Below, in pieces: positions 35,719 through 44,123 of a DNA stretch of 64,000 nt. A model generated the notes under the pieces. It was given only the letters and a program-made list of their open reading frames with translations. It did not search any database and was not told the origin of the DNA. The first letter of the stretch is position 1. Each line of letters opens with the position of its first letter. Source of the stretch: Pelagimonas sp. (GTDB lineage: Bacteria > Pseudomonadota > Alphaproteobacteria > Rhodobacterales > Rhodobacteraceae); contig JAOASD010000002.1 in the NCBI GenBank assembly GCA_025210265.1, positions 24,555 to 88,554 of the forward strand, in the 5' to 3' direction. The translations under genes and the position numbers were made by a program.

Positions 35719-36558
35719 TTAATGCGCCATCAACACCGTCACATTGGCGCGTTCCAGCATGTGCCTTGTGGCCCCGCCCAGGATGGCTTCGCGGAACCGG
35801 GAATGGCCATAGGCCCCCATGACGATCAGATCTGCATCCACATCCCCCACGTGACGCAGCAGCACGTCCGACACCCGTGGCAGGGTTTTTGAAAGCACGT
35901 TGATTTCGGCTTTTACCCCGTGGCGGGCCAGGAATTGCGACAGCATCCCACCGGGGTCCGACCGGTTGGGCCCATGCTGCGGCGGATCGACCACGACCAC
36001 ATGCACCAGTTCCGCCCCGCGCAGCACCGGCAGGGCCGCACGGGCTGCGCGCAGGGCTTCGGAGCTTTCGTTCCAGGCCAGCACCACCCGTTGCGGGCGA
36101 TGCGGCGGCGTCACGTCATCGGGGACCACCAGCACCGGCACCTGGCCCTCGAACATGGCGGCCTCGATCACCGGTTCCAGTTCGACCCCGTGATCATCGC
36201 CATAGGGTTTGGGCAACACAACAAGGTCGGCAAACCGGGCGCGCGCTGCCACATGTCTGCTGATTTCCGCCAGCTGAGACATGCCGCTTTCGGCGGACCA
36301 GCGAATGTCAAACTGAGTCATGACCGCGCGGGCCTGCGCCTCCATTTCTTCGCCTTCGCGCTGTGCCCGTTCGAATTGCTGCTGCATCACCACCGCGTTG
36401 GCCCCGGCATAATAGTATCCGGTCTGCGAACGATCGACGCCGATGCACAGAATATCCAGATGCGCATCCGCCGCCCGCGCCACAACGGCGGCATGTGACA
36501 CGGTGCTTTCCAGCAATGCGGGATCGGTGACAACGGTCAGAATGGTCTTGTAGGTCAT
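35719..36558 (-). CDS. Universal stress protein (tandem UspA domains)
   Basis: 279 residues, two Usp domains in tandem. Domain 1 begins [13 protein letters not shown] and ends [10 protein letters not shown] near 155; domain 2 begins [18 protein letters not shown] and ends with the ATP-binding-type motif [20 protein letters not shown] and ANVTVLMAH. The start at 36558 gives the usual family opening; an upstream in-frame ATG at 36609 is not needed. It is divergent from ccoN and shares an intergenic region with two FNR boxes, so it is probably induced at low oxygen, as Usp proteins near cbb3 genes often are. Confidence 0.92.
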   Translation of the reverse strand: MTYKTILTVVTDPALLESTVSHAAVVARAADAHLDILCIGVDRSQTGYYYAGANAVVMQQQFERAQREGEEMEAQARAVMTQFDIRWSAESGMSQLAEISRHVAARARFADLVVLPKPYGDDHGVELEPVIEAAMFEGQVPVLVVPDDVTPPHRPQRVVLAWNESSEALRAARAALPVLRGAELVHVVVVDPPQHGPNRSDPGGMLSQFLARHGVKAEINVLSKTLPRVSDVLLRHVGDVDADLIVMGAYGHSRFREAILGGATRHMLERANVTVLMAH

Positions 36559-36626
36559 TTCAGGCCCCCGTTTGGAATGCGTCGCAGTTACGGGATCAAC
36601 GCTATCCACTGGTCAATTGAGATACA

Positions 36627-36640
36627 TTGACCCGTATCAA
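36627..36640. promoter_or_regulatory. FNR/FnrL box 1 in the uspA-ccoN intergenic region
   Basis: TTGACCCGTATCAA is an exact consensus match. It is the box nearer uspA; class II spacing predicts a uspA transcription start at about 36592, with a weak -10 (TAGCGT on the minus strand) at the expected place. Confidence 0.82.
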
Positions 36641-36658
36641 CCCAAAGCGCGCATTCCA

Positions 36659-36672
36659 TTGATGCAGATCAA
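36659..36672. promoter_or_regulatory. FNR/FnrL box 2 in the uspA-ccoN intergenic region
   Basis: TTGATGCAGATCAA is an exact consensus match. It is the box nearer ccoN; class II spacing predicts a ccoN start at about 36707, 57 bp before the ATG. Confidence 0.85.
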
Positions 36673-36763
36673 TGTCGCCTTTTGCGCAAAGTCGCATGAA
36701 CGGCCCAGTCTAAAACCGCCCGCGCGGAATCCGAATCGTGTGGGCAAGACGAAGGGACGAACA

Positions 36764-38380
36764 ATGTTGAACTACATCAAGCTCATCGTGCTTGGCGTGG
36801 TGACGATCTTCGCGATGATCGCCGCCAGCTATGCGCGCGATTTGGCTTATCAGGTCCACGCGATCCTCATCATGCTGGTCGCTGGAGGGATGTTTCTGTG
36901 GACACTGCGCCGCACGGACGAACCTGCACCTGCAGCTGCAAATCAAAACGAATATATGGACGGCGTCGTGCGCGCCGGTGTCATCGCGACGGCCTTTTGG
37001 GGTGTTGTCGGCTTTCTGGCCGGGACATTCATCGCGTTTCAGCTGGCCTTTCCGGTGCTGAATTTCGACTGGGCCGAAGGCCTGGCCAATTTTGGCCGCC
37101 TGCGCCCGCTGCACACCTCGGCCGTGATTTTCGCCTTTGGCGGCAACGCCCTGATCGCCACCTCGTTCTACGTGGTGCAGCGTACATCGGCGGCGCGCCT
37201 GTGGGGCGGCAACACGGCCTGGTTCGTGTTCTGGGGCTACCAGCTGTTTATCGTGCTGGCCGCGACCGGCTATTTGCTGGGGGGCACCCAGTCCAAAGAA
37301 TACGCCGAGCCCGAATGGTATGTTGACCTGTGGCTGACCATTGTCTGGCTGGTTTATCTGGCGGTGTTTGTCGGCACGATCGTCAAGCGCAAGGAACCCC
37401 ACATCTATGTGGCCAACTGGTTCTACCTGTCCTTCATCCTGACCGTTGCCATGCTGCATGTGTTCAACAACCTCAGCATCCCGGTGTCGATCTGGGGCTC
37501 GAAATCGGTTCAGGTTTTCTCGGGTGTGCAGGATGCCATGACGCAATGGTGGTATGGCCACAACGCTGTGGGCTTTTTCCTGACTGCGGGCTTCCTGGGC
37601 ATGATGTACTATTTCATCCCCAAACAGGCCGAACGTCCGGTGTTCAGCTACAAACTGTCGATCATCCACTTCTGGGCGCTGATCTTCATCTATATCTGGG
37701 CCGGTCCGCACCACCTGCACTACACCGCGCTGCCTGACTGGGCGTCGACCCTGGGCATGGTGTTCTCGATCGTGCTGTGGATGCCCAGCTGGGGTGGCAT
37801 GATCAACGGCCTGATGACCCTGTCCGGTGCCTGGGACAAGCTGCGCACCGACCCGGTGATCCGCATGATGGTAATTTCGGTCGGCTTTTACGGCATGTCC
37901 ACATTCGAGGGTCCGATGATGTCGATCCGCGCTGTGAACAGCTTGTCGCACTACACCGACTGGACCATTGGTCACGTACATTCCGGCGCGCTTGGCTGGA
38001 ACGGCATGATCACCTTTGGCGCGCTGTACTATCTGGTGCCCAAACTGTGGAACCGCGAGCGCCTGTACAGCCTGTCGCTGGTCAGCTGGCATTTCTGGCT
38101 CGCCACCATCGGTATTGTCTTCTACGCCGCCTCCATGTGGGTGACCGGCATCATGGAAGGCCTGATGTGGCGCGAAGTTGACGCCAATGGCTTCCTCGTC
38201 TGGAGCTTTGCCGACACCGTGGCCGCGAAACTGCCGATGTATGTCGTGCGTGGTCTGGGTGGGGTCATGTTCCTCGCTGGCAGCATCATCATGTGCTACA
38301 ACCTGTGGATGACCGCCAAGCGTTCGCCTGCTGTCGAAGCAGACGTTGCCGCGGCCCATGCCGCGACCCCGGCCGAATAA
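36764..38380 (+). CDS. ccoN: Cytochrome cbb3 oxidase subunit I (catalytic)
   Basis: 538 residues, twelve-helix haem-copper oxidase core. Histidine ligands are visible in [16 protein letters not shown] (low-spin haem), [16 protein letters not shown] (CuB), [15 protein letters not shown] (CuB pair) and [17 protein letters not shown] (haem b and high-spin haem region). It reduces oxygen to water with high affinity at the inner membrane. The ATG at 36764 follows GAAGGGA; upstream in-frame codons back to 36572 run across the FNR boxes and are not coding. First gene of ccoNOQP. Confidence 0.97.
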   Translation: MLNYIKLIVLGVVTIFAMIAASYARDLAYQVHAILIMLVAGGMFLWTLRRTDEPAPAAANQNEYMDGVVRAGVIATAFWGVVGFLAGTFIAFQLAFPVLNFDWAEGLANFGRLRPLHTSAVIFAFGGNALIATSFYVVQRTSAARLWGGNTAWFVFWGYQLFIVLAATGYLLGGTQSKEYAEPEWYVDLWLTIVWLVYLAVFVGTIVKRKEPHIYVANWFYLSFILTVAMLHVFNNLSIPVSIWGSKSVQVFSGVQDAMTQWWYGHNAVGFFLTAGFLGMMYYFIPKQAERPVFSYKLSIIHFWALIFIYIWAGPHHLHYTALPDWASTLGMVFSIVLWMPSWGGMINGLMTLSGAWDKLRTDPVIRMMVISVGFYGMSTFEGPMMSIRAVNSLSHYTDWTIGHVHSGALGWNGMITFGALYYLVPKLWNRERLYSLSLVSWHFWLATIGIVFYAASMWVTGIMEGLMWREVDANGFLVWSFADTVAAKLPMYVVRGLGGVMFLAGSIIMCYNLWMTAKRSPAVEADVAAAHAATPAE

Positions 38381-38394
38381 GGAGGACCGGATAA

Positions 38395-39123
38395 ATGGCA
38401 ATTCTTGATAAACACGCGATCCTCGAAAAGAACATCACCCTGCTGGCCGTCTTTGCCTTTCTGGCAGTGACCATCGGGGGGCTGGTTCAGATCGTGCCGC
38501 TGTTCTACCTCGACAACACCATCGAGGATGTAGAGGGTATGCGCCCCTACACCCCGCTGGAGCTGGCCGGGCGTGACATCTATGTGCGCGAAGGCTGCTA
38601 TGTCTGCCACAGCCAGATGATCCGCCCCATGCGCGACGAGGTCGAACGCTATGGGCACTATTCGCTGGCGGCAGAGTCGCAATATGACCACCCGCACCAG
38701 TGGGGGTCCAAGCGGACCGGGCCGGATCTGGCCCGCGTCGGTGGCCGCTATTCGGATGAATGGCATGTGGACCACATGCGCGATCCGCAATCGGTGGTGC
38801 CGGAATCGGTCATGCCGAAATACGGTTTCCTCGAAGCCAAGCTGATCGACGGCAAATATATCGGCGACCTGATGTCCACACACCGCTTTGTCGGCGTGCC
38901 TTATACCGACGACATGCTGGCCAATGCACGGGCGGATTTTGACGCCCAGGCAGACCCGGACAGCGATTTCGACGGGCTGATGGAACGCTATGGCGACAAG
39001 GTCAATGTGCGTAACTTTGACGGCCAGCCGGGGATCTCCGAAGCCGACGCGCTGATCGCTTATCTGCAGATGTTGGGCACGCTGGTCGATTTCTCGACCT
39101 TCACGCCTGACGCCAGCCGCTAA
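38395..39123 (+). CDS. ccoO: Cytochrome cbb3 oxidase subunit II (mono-haem cytochrome c)
   Basis: 242 residues: N-terminal membrane anchor ([20 protein letters not shown], about 12-31) and a periplasmic domain with one haem c site, GCYVCHSQM near 64, and Met ligand in VMPKYGF. The typical [19 protein letters not shown] block is present. GGAGG lies before the start. It passes electrons to CcoN. Confidence 0.97.
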   Translation: MAILDKHAILEKNITLLAVFAFLAVTIGGLVQIVPLFYLDNTIEDVEGMRPYTPLELAGRDIYVREGCYVCHSQMIRPMRDEVERYGHYSLAAESQYDHPHQWGSKRTGPDLARVGGRYSDEWHVDHMRDPQSVVPESVMPKYGFLEAKLIDGKYIGDLMSTHRFVGVPYTDDMLANARADFDAQADPDSDFDGLMERYGDKVNVRNFDGQPGISEADALIAYLQMLGTLVDFSTFTPDASR

Positions 39124-39137
39124 GGAAAGGACCGGAT

Positions 39138-39329
39138 ATGGAAGAATATACGTTCCTGCGCCAATTGGCCGATAGCTGGGCGCTTCTGGCAATGTTCGCC
39201 TTCTTCATGGGCATCGTGTTCTGGGCTCTGCGCCCAGGATCGACCCCCGTCCACGAAGACATCGCCAACATTCCGTTCCGCCATGATGACAAGCCCGCGC
39301 CCGTTTCGGGCGAACCCGCCACGGATTAA
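39138..39329 (+). CDS. ccoQ: Cytochrome cbb3 oxidase subunit CcoQ
   Basis: 63 residues with a single membrane helix (SWALLAMFAFFMGIVFWALRP, about 13-33) and a short charged tail, as in CcoQ/FixQ, which stabilises the complex. It lies between ccoO and ccoP with gaps of 14 and 12 bp and a good ribosome site. Confidence 0.93.
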   Translation: MEEYTFLRQLADSWALLAMFAFFMGIVFWALRPGSTPVHEDIANIPFRHDDKPAPVSGEPATD

Positions 39330-39341
39330 GGAGGCCGGGAT

Positions 39342-40229
39342 ATGAGCAAACAGCAAAAGAACGACGATCTCGACTATGAGACAACAGGTCATTCCTGGGA
39401 TGGCATCGAAGAGTACAACAAACCGCTGCCGAAATGGTGGTTGTACACCTTCTACATCTGCATCGTCTGGGGCATCGGCTATTCGATCGCCTATCCCGCA
39501 TGGCCGGGTATCAAAGCAGCCACCCCTGGTCTGCTTGGCTATTCGACCCGCGGAGAAGTGGCCGAAGACATCGCCCGCGTGGATGCGCTGAACGGTCCGA
39601 TCAACGAACAGCTGGCCTCGGTCGAGCTGACCGCGATCGCCGATGGCGCCGACCTGCACAGCTATGCGCAGAATGCCGGTGCCGCCGTGTTCAAGACCTG
39701 GTGCGCCCAGTGCCACGGGTCCGGTGCGGCGGGGGCCAAGGGCTATCCCAACCTGCTGGACGATGACTGGCTGTGGGGGGGCAGCATCGAGGACATTCAC
39801 ACCACGATCACCGTTGGGATCCGCAACCCGGAAATCGACGAAGATTATGCGCGCGTGTCCGAAATGCCTGCCTTTGGCCGTGACGAACTGCTGTCCGAAG
39901 AGGAAATCTCGCAGGCCGTCAACTACGTGATGCAGCTGTCGGGCGGCACTCCGCTGGACGCGGCCGCTGCAGAAGCCGGTGCCGTGATCTTTGCGGACAA
40001 TTGTTCGTCCTGTCACGCTGAGGACGGCACCGGTGACCGCTATCAGGGCGCGCCCAACCTGACGGATGCGATCTGGCTGTATGGCGGCGATTACGCCGCG
40101 CTGATGGAAACGGTCAACAATTCCCGCTACGGCGTCATGCCGAACTGGAATGAACGCCTGTCCGAAGCGGAAATCCGCGCCGTGTCCAGCTATGTGCATG
40201 GTCTGGGTGGCGGCGAAGCCTCGGAATAA
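39342..40229 (+). CDS. ccoP: Cytochrome cbb3 oxidase subunit III (di-haem cytochrome c)
   Basis: 295 residues: cytoplasmic N-terminus with the family signature [17 protein letters not shown], one membrane helix (about 33-52), then two cytochrome c domains with CAQCH at 121-125 and CSSCH near 223. It receives electrons from soluble or anchored cytochromes c. It ends the ccoNOQP operon and is followed by a strong terminator. Confidence 0.97.
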   Translation: MSKQQKNDDLDYETTGHSWDGIEEYNKPLPKWWLYTFYICIVWGIGYSIAYPAWPGIKAATPGLLGYSTRGEVAEDIARVDALNGPINEQLASVELTAIADGADLHSYAQNAGAAVFKTWCAQCHGSGAAGAKGYPNLLDDDWLWGGSIEDIHTTITVGIRNPEIDEDYARVSEMPAFGRDELLSEEEISQAVNYVMQLSGGTPLDAAAAEAGAVIFADNCSSCHAEDGTGDRYQGAPNLTDAIWLYGGDYAALMETVNNSRYGVMPNWNERLSEAEIRAVSSYVHGLGGGEASE

Positions 40230-40254
40230 CCCTTATCGTCCCTTCAAAAAAACC

Positions 40255-40287
40255 AGCCCCTCCGCCTGTCCGGCGGGGGGGCTTTTT
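40255..40287 (+). terminator. Intrinsic terminator of ccoNOQP
   Basis: A 12-bp stem with one wobble pair (AGCCCCTCCGCC / GGCGGGGGGGCT), loop of 5, followed by TTTTTC, 26 bp after the ccoP stop. Confidence 0.9.
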
Positions 40288-40404
40288 CGTGTCTGATGCA
40301 TGTTTGGCAACGGGGGCTTGTGTCCACTGCGATGCTGGCCCCTGCATGGGGGCAAAGATGACCTCAAAATTATTTTTTCAAAAAGAAACCAATAAACTGC
40401 GCGT

Positions 40405-40446
40405 TTGACCCAAATCAAAGTCGCACAGGGCGGTCCCCGTCATAGT
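40405..40446 (+). promoter_or_regulatory. FNR-dependent promoter upstream of a candidate small RNA
   Basis: TTGACCCAAATCAA (40405-40418) is an exact FNR box. CATAGT (40441-40446) lies exactly at -12 to -7 if the box is centred at -41.5, predicting a start at A40453. No recognisable protein gene begins downstream on this strand for 750 bp. The terminator of ccoNOQP lies between ccoP and this box, so it is not a relic of that operon. Confidence 0.7.
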
Positions 40447-40452
40447 CAGGGC

Positions 40453-40570
40453 ATAGGTCGGGGCCCTCCCCCTGATCACATCGACACCCCGCCACGTTGC
40501 TGGGGCGTATGACGCCGGTGCCTCGTCCTGTTCGCGCGTTTCCTGAGGCGCCGGCGTCTATACTTACTTT
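40453..40570 (+). ncRNA. Candidate FnrL-activated small RNA
   Basis: Predicted from the promoter. The 5' part contains CCCTCCCCC (40464-40472), an anti-Shine-Dalgarno-like run, then a small GC hairpin around 40485-40506, and a 14-bp stem with one wobble (GACGCCGGTGCCTC at 40511 / GAGGCGCCGGCGTC at 40545, 20-nt loop) followed by a T-rich tail (TATACTTACTTTCTCT). An alternative is a 43-codon ORF at 40509-40640 (begins MTPVPRPVRAF), but its GC3 is low for this genome and its ribosome site weak, so RNA is preferred. The end point is approximate. Confidence 0.5.
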
Positions 40571-40641
40571 CTCTGGAACAGACGCCGCCAGATGCGGTGG
40601 CCGCGTGGCAAGGTTGGTAGCCCGGCCATCACCGCTCTGAG

Positions 40642-40953
40642 CTAGGCTCAGGACCCATTGATTTGTGGCACTCAGTTCGCCAGATTTTGTTCCAGACCAG
40701 GCATATGCCCGCAGGAATAGTTTTCTATTTCAAGGGTATATAACGCAGGCTGGGGCAAAATCCGGCGAACCCGTCATGCCAAAGGCATGTCATTTTGTTG
40801 GCACCCCTTCGGGGTGACGGGCACGGAGAAATGCACGCTCTCAGCGGCGTGGATCCCTTGTAAAGGCAGCCAGCCTTTTCTGCGAAATCCAAACCACTGA
40901 TACCGCGCATTTTTCCATGCTGAGTGCCGCAACTCAATGGGTCCTGGGCCTAG
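40642..40953. mobile_element. MITE-like insertion with 34-bp imperfect terminal inverted repeats and CTAG target duplication
   Basis: The ends match over about 34 bp with three mismatches: CTAGGCTCAGGACCCATTGA... at 40642 and, inverted, CTAGGCCCAGGACCCATTGA... ending at 40953. CTAG occurs at both outer edges, consistent with a 4-bp target duplication of the YTAR type used by IS5-group transposons. The 304-bp interior has no transposase; it includes a small hairpin CACCCCTTCGGGGTG near 40801 and only short spurious frames. It is probably mobilised in trans by a related IS5-family element elsewhere. Family assignment is inference from end sequence and target. Confidence 0.7.
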
Positions 40954-40965
40954 CAAATCATCGGG

Positions 40966-41103
40966 TCAATCACGGCGCGCCCTCTGGTCGTTCATCTGCG
41001 GTCTGACCGTCAGGCGCGGCCGTGAAAGATCGTCACGACCGATGCCGCCGCTGCGGGGCTGGCCTGTGGCCATCATGAAAGTTCTTGCAAGGACCGTCAG
41101 CAT
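40966..41103 (-). CDS. 45-residue protein divergent from a LysR regulator
   Basis: MLTVLARTFMMATGQPRSGG begins it, and the C-terminal half is polar and Arg/Asp-rich (DDLSRPRLTVRPQMNDQR). CAGGAGG lies 5 bp before the ATG, an excellent ribosome site, and a dyad that fits a LysR box lies 20-32 bp upstream. No known domain. The N-terminal dozen residues are amphipathic. A longer in-frame start at 41220 would overlap the LysR gene and is rejected. It is too short for firm gene calling, but site and context support it. Confidence 0.6.
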   Translation of the reverse strand: MLTVLARTFMMATGQPRSGGIGRDDLSRPRLTVRPQMNDQRARRD

Positions 41104-41122
41104 CGTTGCCTCCTGATAAGGG

Positions 41123-41135
41123 TTGATTACATCAA
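41123..41135. promoter_or_regulatory. Candidate LysR-type operator (T-N11-A)
   Basis: TTGATTACATCAA is a perfect 5+3+5 dyad and fits the T-N11-A rule of LysR-type regulators. It lies between the 45-codon gene (minus) and the LysR gene (plus). The 3-bp spacer excludes an FNR box, which needs 4. Confidence 0.5.
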
Positions 41136-41203
41136 CAAACATGCGCAACCCTACCGCAGCACGCGAGTCACGAATAATTCCAACCTGAAAGTAAGGCTTA
41201 CAC

Positions 41204-42115
41204 ATGGGCTGGTCCGACATGCCGCCGCTCAGCGCGCTGCGCGCCTTTGCGGCCTATAGTGAAAGCGGGTCGCTGGAGCGTGCGGGGGCGGCGCTGAATG
41301 TCAGCCATGCGGCGATCAGCCAGCAACTGCGGGCGCTGGAAACCCATCTGGGCGTGCCTCTGCTGGATCGCAGCGCCCGTCGTATGTCCCTGACTGCCGA
41401 GGGGGAATTGCTGGCCCGCGCCACCACCGACGGGTTTGGCCAGATGGGGCAGGTCGTGGCCACATTGCGCGGGGCCGATGCCACCCGCCCTTTGCATGTG
41501 GCCTGCACTCCCGGCTTTGCGGCGACCTGGCTGATGCCCCGCCTGGGGGCCTTTCGCAGCGCCCATCCCGAAATCGAATTGATGATCAACCCGAACCCCG
41601 CCCTGACCGATCCCAGCCCCGGAGGCATCGACATCGCGCTGCGCTATGGTGACGGGCCGTGGGCGGGGCTGGACAACACCCCGTTGCTGCGCGCCCCTCT
41701 GGTGGTGGTCGGCGCACCGTCGCTGTTTCCCGACGGACCGCCAGAGGACCCCCGCGCCCTGCTGGACCGGCCCTGGCTGCAGGAACTGGGCACAAACGAG
41801 GCCACACGCGGCATGGAGCTGTGGGGGATTTCCCAGCGCCCCAGCAATGTGTCGCACCTGCCGGGCAATCTGCTGATCGAAGGGCTGCGCGATGGTCAGG
41901 GCATCGCGGTCACAACGCGGTTGCAGGTAGAAAAAGATCTGGCAGAGGGGCGGTTGATTTTGCTGTATGATCAACAGGATAATGCGTATTATCACATTGT
42001 GACTTTGCCGGGGGTACACCGCCCGCCCCTGCGCGCCTTTATCCGCTGGTTGGGCCGTCAGGCCGCTGCTGCCCTTGCTCCTGCGCCAAATCCCGGCCCG
42101 CCCCCTCTGGCATGA
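41204..42115 (+). CDS. LysR family transcriptional regulator (GcvA-like)
   Basis: 303 residues. N-terminal winged HTH (PPLSALRAFAAYSESGSLER, then ALNVSHAAISQQLRALE, residues about 7-65) and a LysR substrate-binding domain (ATRPLHVACTPGFAATWLMP, then GIDIALRYGDGPWAG). These motifs resemble the GcvA subgroup. A Pro/Ala-rich tail of about 20 residues ends the protein. MPPLSAL at 41219 is an alternative start. It is divergent from the 45-residue gene, which is its most likely target, and is followed by ccoG, which has its own FNR box. Confidence 0.9.
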   Translation: MGWSDMPPLSALRAFAAYSESGSLERAGAALNVSHAAISQQLRALETHLGVPLLDRSARRMSLTAEGELLARATTDGFGQMGQVVATLRGADATRPLHVACTPGFAATWLMPRLGAFRSAHPEIELMINPNPALTDPSPGGIDIALRYGDGPWAGLDNTPLLRAPLVVVGAPSLFPDGPPEDPRALLDRPWLQELGTNEATRGMELWGISQRPSNVSHLPGNLLIEGLRDGQGIAVTTRLQVEKDLAEGRLILLYDQQDNAYYHIVTLPGVHRPPLRAFIRWLGRQAAAALAPAPNPGPPPLA

Positions 42116-42148
42116 CGCCGCGGAAAAGTTACCTGCAAGATACAGAAT

Positions 42149-42162
42149 TTGATACAGGTCAA
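42149..42162 (+). promoter_or_regulatory. FNR/FnrL box upstream of ccoG
   Basis: TTGATACAGGTCAA matches TTGAY-N4-RTCAA. Class II spacing predicts a start at about 42197 with GATAAG (42185-42190) at the -10 position, 28 bp before ccoG. It separates ccoGHIS from the LysR gene. Confidence 0.82.
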
Positions 42163-42224
42163 GGGCGCGCCCCAGCCAAAAGGGGATAAGGGCCGCACCT
42201 TAGCCATTAACGGAGCGATTCCCC

Positions 42225-43658
42225 GTGTCCGACAGCAACACTCCCGCCCCCAGCCTGTACAAATCGCGCGAACCGATTTTTCCCAAGCGCGTCAGCGGGA
42301 AATTCCGCAACCTGAAATGGGTTATCATGATTGTGACCCTGGGCATTTACTACCTGACGCCCTGGATCCGCTGGGATCGCGGCCCGGCCCTGCCGGATCA
42401 GGCTGTGCTGGTCGATCTGGCCCATCGCAGGTTCTTTTTCTTCTGGATCGAAATCTGGCCGCATGAATTTTACTTCATCGCTGGTCTTTTGATCATGGCG
42501 GGGCTGGGGTTGTTCCTGTTCACCTCGGCGCTGGGGCGTGTGTGGTGCGGCTATGCCTGCCCACAGACCGTCTGGACGGATCTGTTTATTCTGGTCGAAC
42601 GCTGGATCGAGGGTGATCGCAACGCGCGCCTGCGCCTGCATCGTCAGAAAAAGATGGATTTCCGCAAAGCCCGGCTACGGGTAACAAAATGGGCCTCCTG
42701 GTTCCTGATCGGGCTGGCCACGGGCGGTGCCTGGGTGTTCTATTTCACCGACGCGCCGACGCTGCTGGTGGATCTGATCACCGGCCAGGCCCATCCGGTT
42801 GCCTATACGACCATGCTGGTGATGACCGTCACCACCTTCTTCTTTGGCGGATTTGCGCGCGAACAGATTTGTATCTATGCCTGCCCCTGGCCGCGCATTC
42901 AGGCCGCGATGATGGACGAAGAGACCCTGACCGTGGGCTACCGCGAATGGCGCGGCGAGCCGCGCGGCAAACATCGCAAAAAGGAAGGCGCAGAAAATCT
43001 GGGCGATTGCATCGACTGCATGGCCTGCGTGAATGTCTGCCCTGTGGGGATCGACATCCGCGATGGTCAGCAGCTGGAATGCATCACCTGCGCGCTGTGC
43101 ATTGATGCCTGTGACGACATGATGGCCAAGATCGGCAAACCGCGCGGTCTGATCGACTATCTTGCCGTAGGCGACGAGGCCAATGAACGCGCGGGCAACG
43201 CGCCGCGCCCGATCTGGAACCATATTTTTCGCGTACGCACGATGATGTACACGGCGCTGTGGTCGCTGGTCGGCGTGGGTCTGATCTTTGCCCTGTTCAT
43301 CCGGCCTGACATAGAAATGACCGTTGCTCCGGTGCGCAACCCGACCTTTGTCACCCTGTCGGACGGGTCGATCCGCAACGCCTATGACGTGCGTCTGCTG
43401 AACAAACATGGCGAGGACCGCCCGTTCCGCCTGTCACTGACCGGCAATGACTATCTGCGCATCCAGCTGCAGGGCACACCGTATGAAACCGTGACCGTCA
43501 AGGCGAACGAAACCCATTTGCTGAAGGTTTATGTGGTCTCGCCGCGCAACAGTGATCCGTCCAATGCCGAACGCACCCCGTTCCGCATGTGGGTCGAGGA
43601 TCTGACCAATGGCGACCGGGCACATACCGATACCATCTTTAACGGAAGGGCCAATTGA
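42225..43658 (+). CDS. ccoG: cbb3 oxidase accessory protein CcoG (RdxB/FixG; ferredoxin-like)
   Basis: 477 residues with several membrane helices in the N-terminal half (VIMIVTLGIYYLTPWIRW; the NapH-like VWCGYACPQTVWTDLF motif), two 4Fe-4S clusters in a ferredoxin domain (CIDCMACVNVCPVG near 262 and CITCALCIDACDD near 285) and an Ig-like C-terminal domain. It reduces copper during cbb3 assembly. It begins with GTG at 42225. First gene of ccoGHIS; it overlaps ccoH. Confidence 0.96.
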   Translation: MSDSNTPAPSLYKSREPIFPKRVSGKFRNLKWVIMIVTLGIYYLTPWIRWDRGPALPDQAVLVDLAHRRFFFFWIEIWPHEFYFIAGLLIMAGLGLFLFTSALGRVWCGYACPQTVWTDLFILVERWIEGDRNARLRLHRQKKMDFRKARLRVTKWASWFLIGLATGGAWVFYFTDAPTLLVDLITGQAHPVAYTTMLVMTVTTFFFGGFAREQICIYACPWPRIQAAMMDEETLTVGYREWRGEPRGKHRKKEGAENLGDCIDCMACVNVCPVGIDIRDGQQLECITCALCIDACDDMMAKIGKPRGLIDYLAVGDEANERAGNAPRPIWNHIFRVRTMMYTALWSLVGVGLIFALFIRPDIEMTVAPVRNPTFVTLSDGSIRNAYDVRLLNKHGEDRPFRLSLTGNDYLRIQLQGTPYETVTVKANETHLLKVYVVSPRNSDPSNAERTPFRMWVEDLTNGDRAHTDTIFNGRAN

Positions 43659-44119
43659 TGACGCGCGAACGTAAATTGACCGGCTGGCATGTGCTGGCGA
43701 TCTTTGTCGGGGCCTTTGGGATCATCATCTCGGTCAACCTGACGCTGGCTTTCAATGCGGTCAGCACCTTCCCCGGTCTGGAGGTCAAGAACTCTTACAT
43801 CGCCAGCCAGACCTTTGACGACCGCCGCGCGGCACAAGAGGCGCTGGGCTGGGATGTGAACGGGTTTATCGAGGCCGACCGGCTGGTGCTGTCCATCACC
43901 GATCCTGACGGGCGCCCGGTTCAGGCCGGATCGCTGCAGGCCAAGGTCGGGCGCCCGACCAGCACCGCGCAGGATCTCGCCCCCGAATGGGCCTATAATG
44001 GCAAAGCCTATATCGCCTATGAGGTGCTGGAAGCGGGCAACTGGGATCTGTGGCTGGAGGCCAAAGCCCTGGACGGCACCCCCTTTCAGCAACGCCTGAC
44101 CATGAAGGTTGCGAGGTAA
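43658..44119 (+). CDS. ccoH: cbb3 oxidase assembly protein CcoH (FixH)
   Basis: 153 residues: one N-terminal membrane helix (GWHVLAIFVGAFGIIISVNL, about 8-27) with the FixH-type NLTLAFNAVSTFPGLEVKNSYIAS that follows it, and a periplasmic beta-rich domain. The ATG overlaps the ccoG stop (TGATG). Required for stable cbb3 assembly in studied bacteria. Confidence 0.93.
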   Translation: MTRERKLTGWHVLAIFVGAFGIIISVNLTLAFNAVSTFPGLEVKNSYIASQTFDDRRAAQEALGWDVNGFIEADRLVLSITDPDGRPVQAGSLQAKVGRPTSTAQDLAPEWAYNGKAYIAYEVLEAGNWDLWLEAKALDGTPFQQRLTMKVAR

Positions 44120-44123
44120 TCCC

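Noticed and set aside
36710..38401. 563-codon frame opposite ccoN
   Set aside because: His/Gln/Arg-rich antisense shadow of ccoN; no motif and no ribosome site.
40509..40640. 43-codon ORF (MTPVPRPVRAF...) as a firm gene
   Set aside because: GC3 is low for this genome, the ribosome site is weak and a strong hairpin covers its start; kept only as an alternative to the small RNA.
40774..40956. 60-codon frame inside the MITE-like element as a transposase remnant
   Set aside because: No DDE motif or similarity I recognise to IS5 transposases; it spans the terminal repeat, so it is probably spurious.
41123..41135. TTGATTACATCAA as an FNR box
   Set aside because: The spacer is 3 bp instead of 4; it fits a LysR T-N11-A dyad better and is listed as that.
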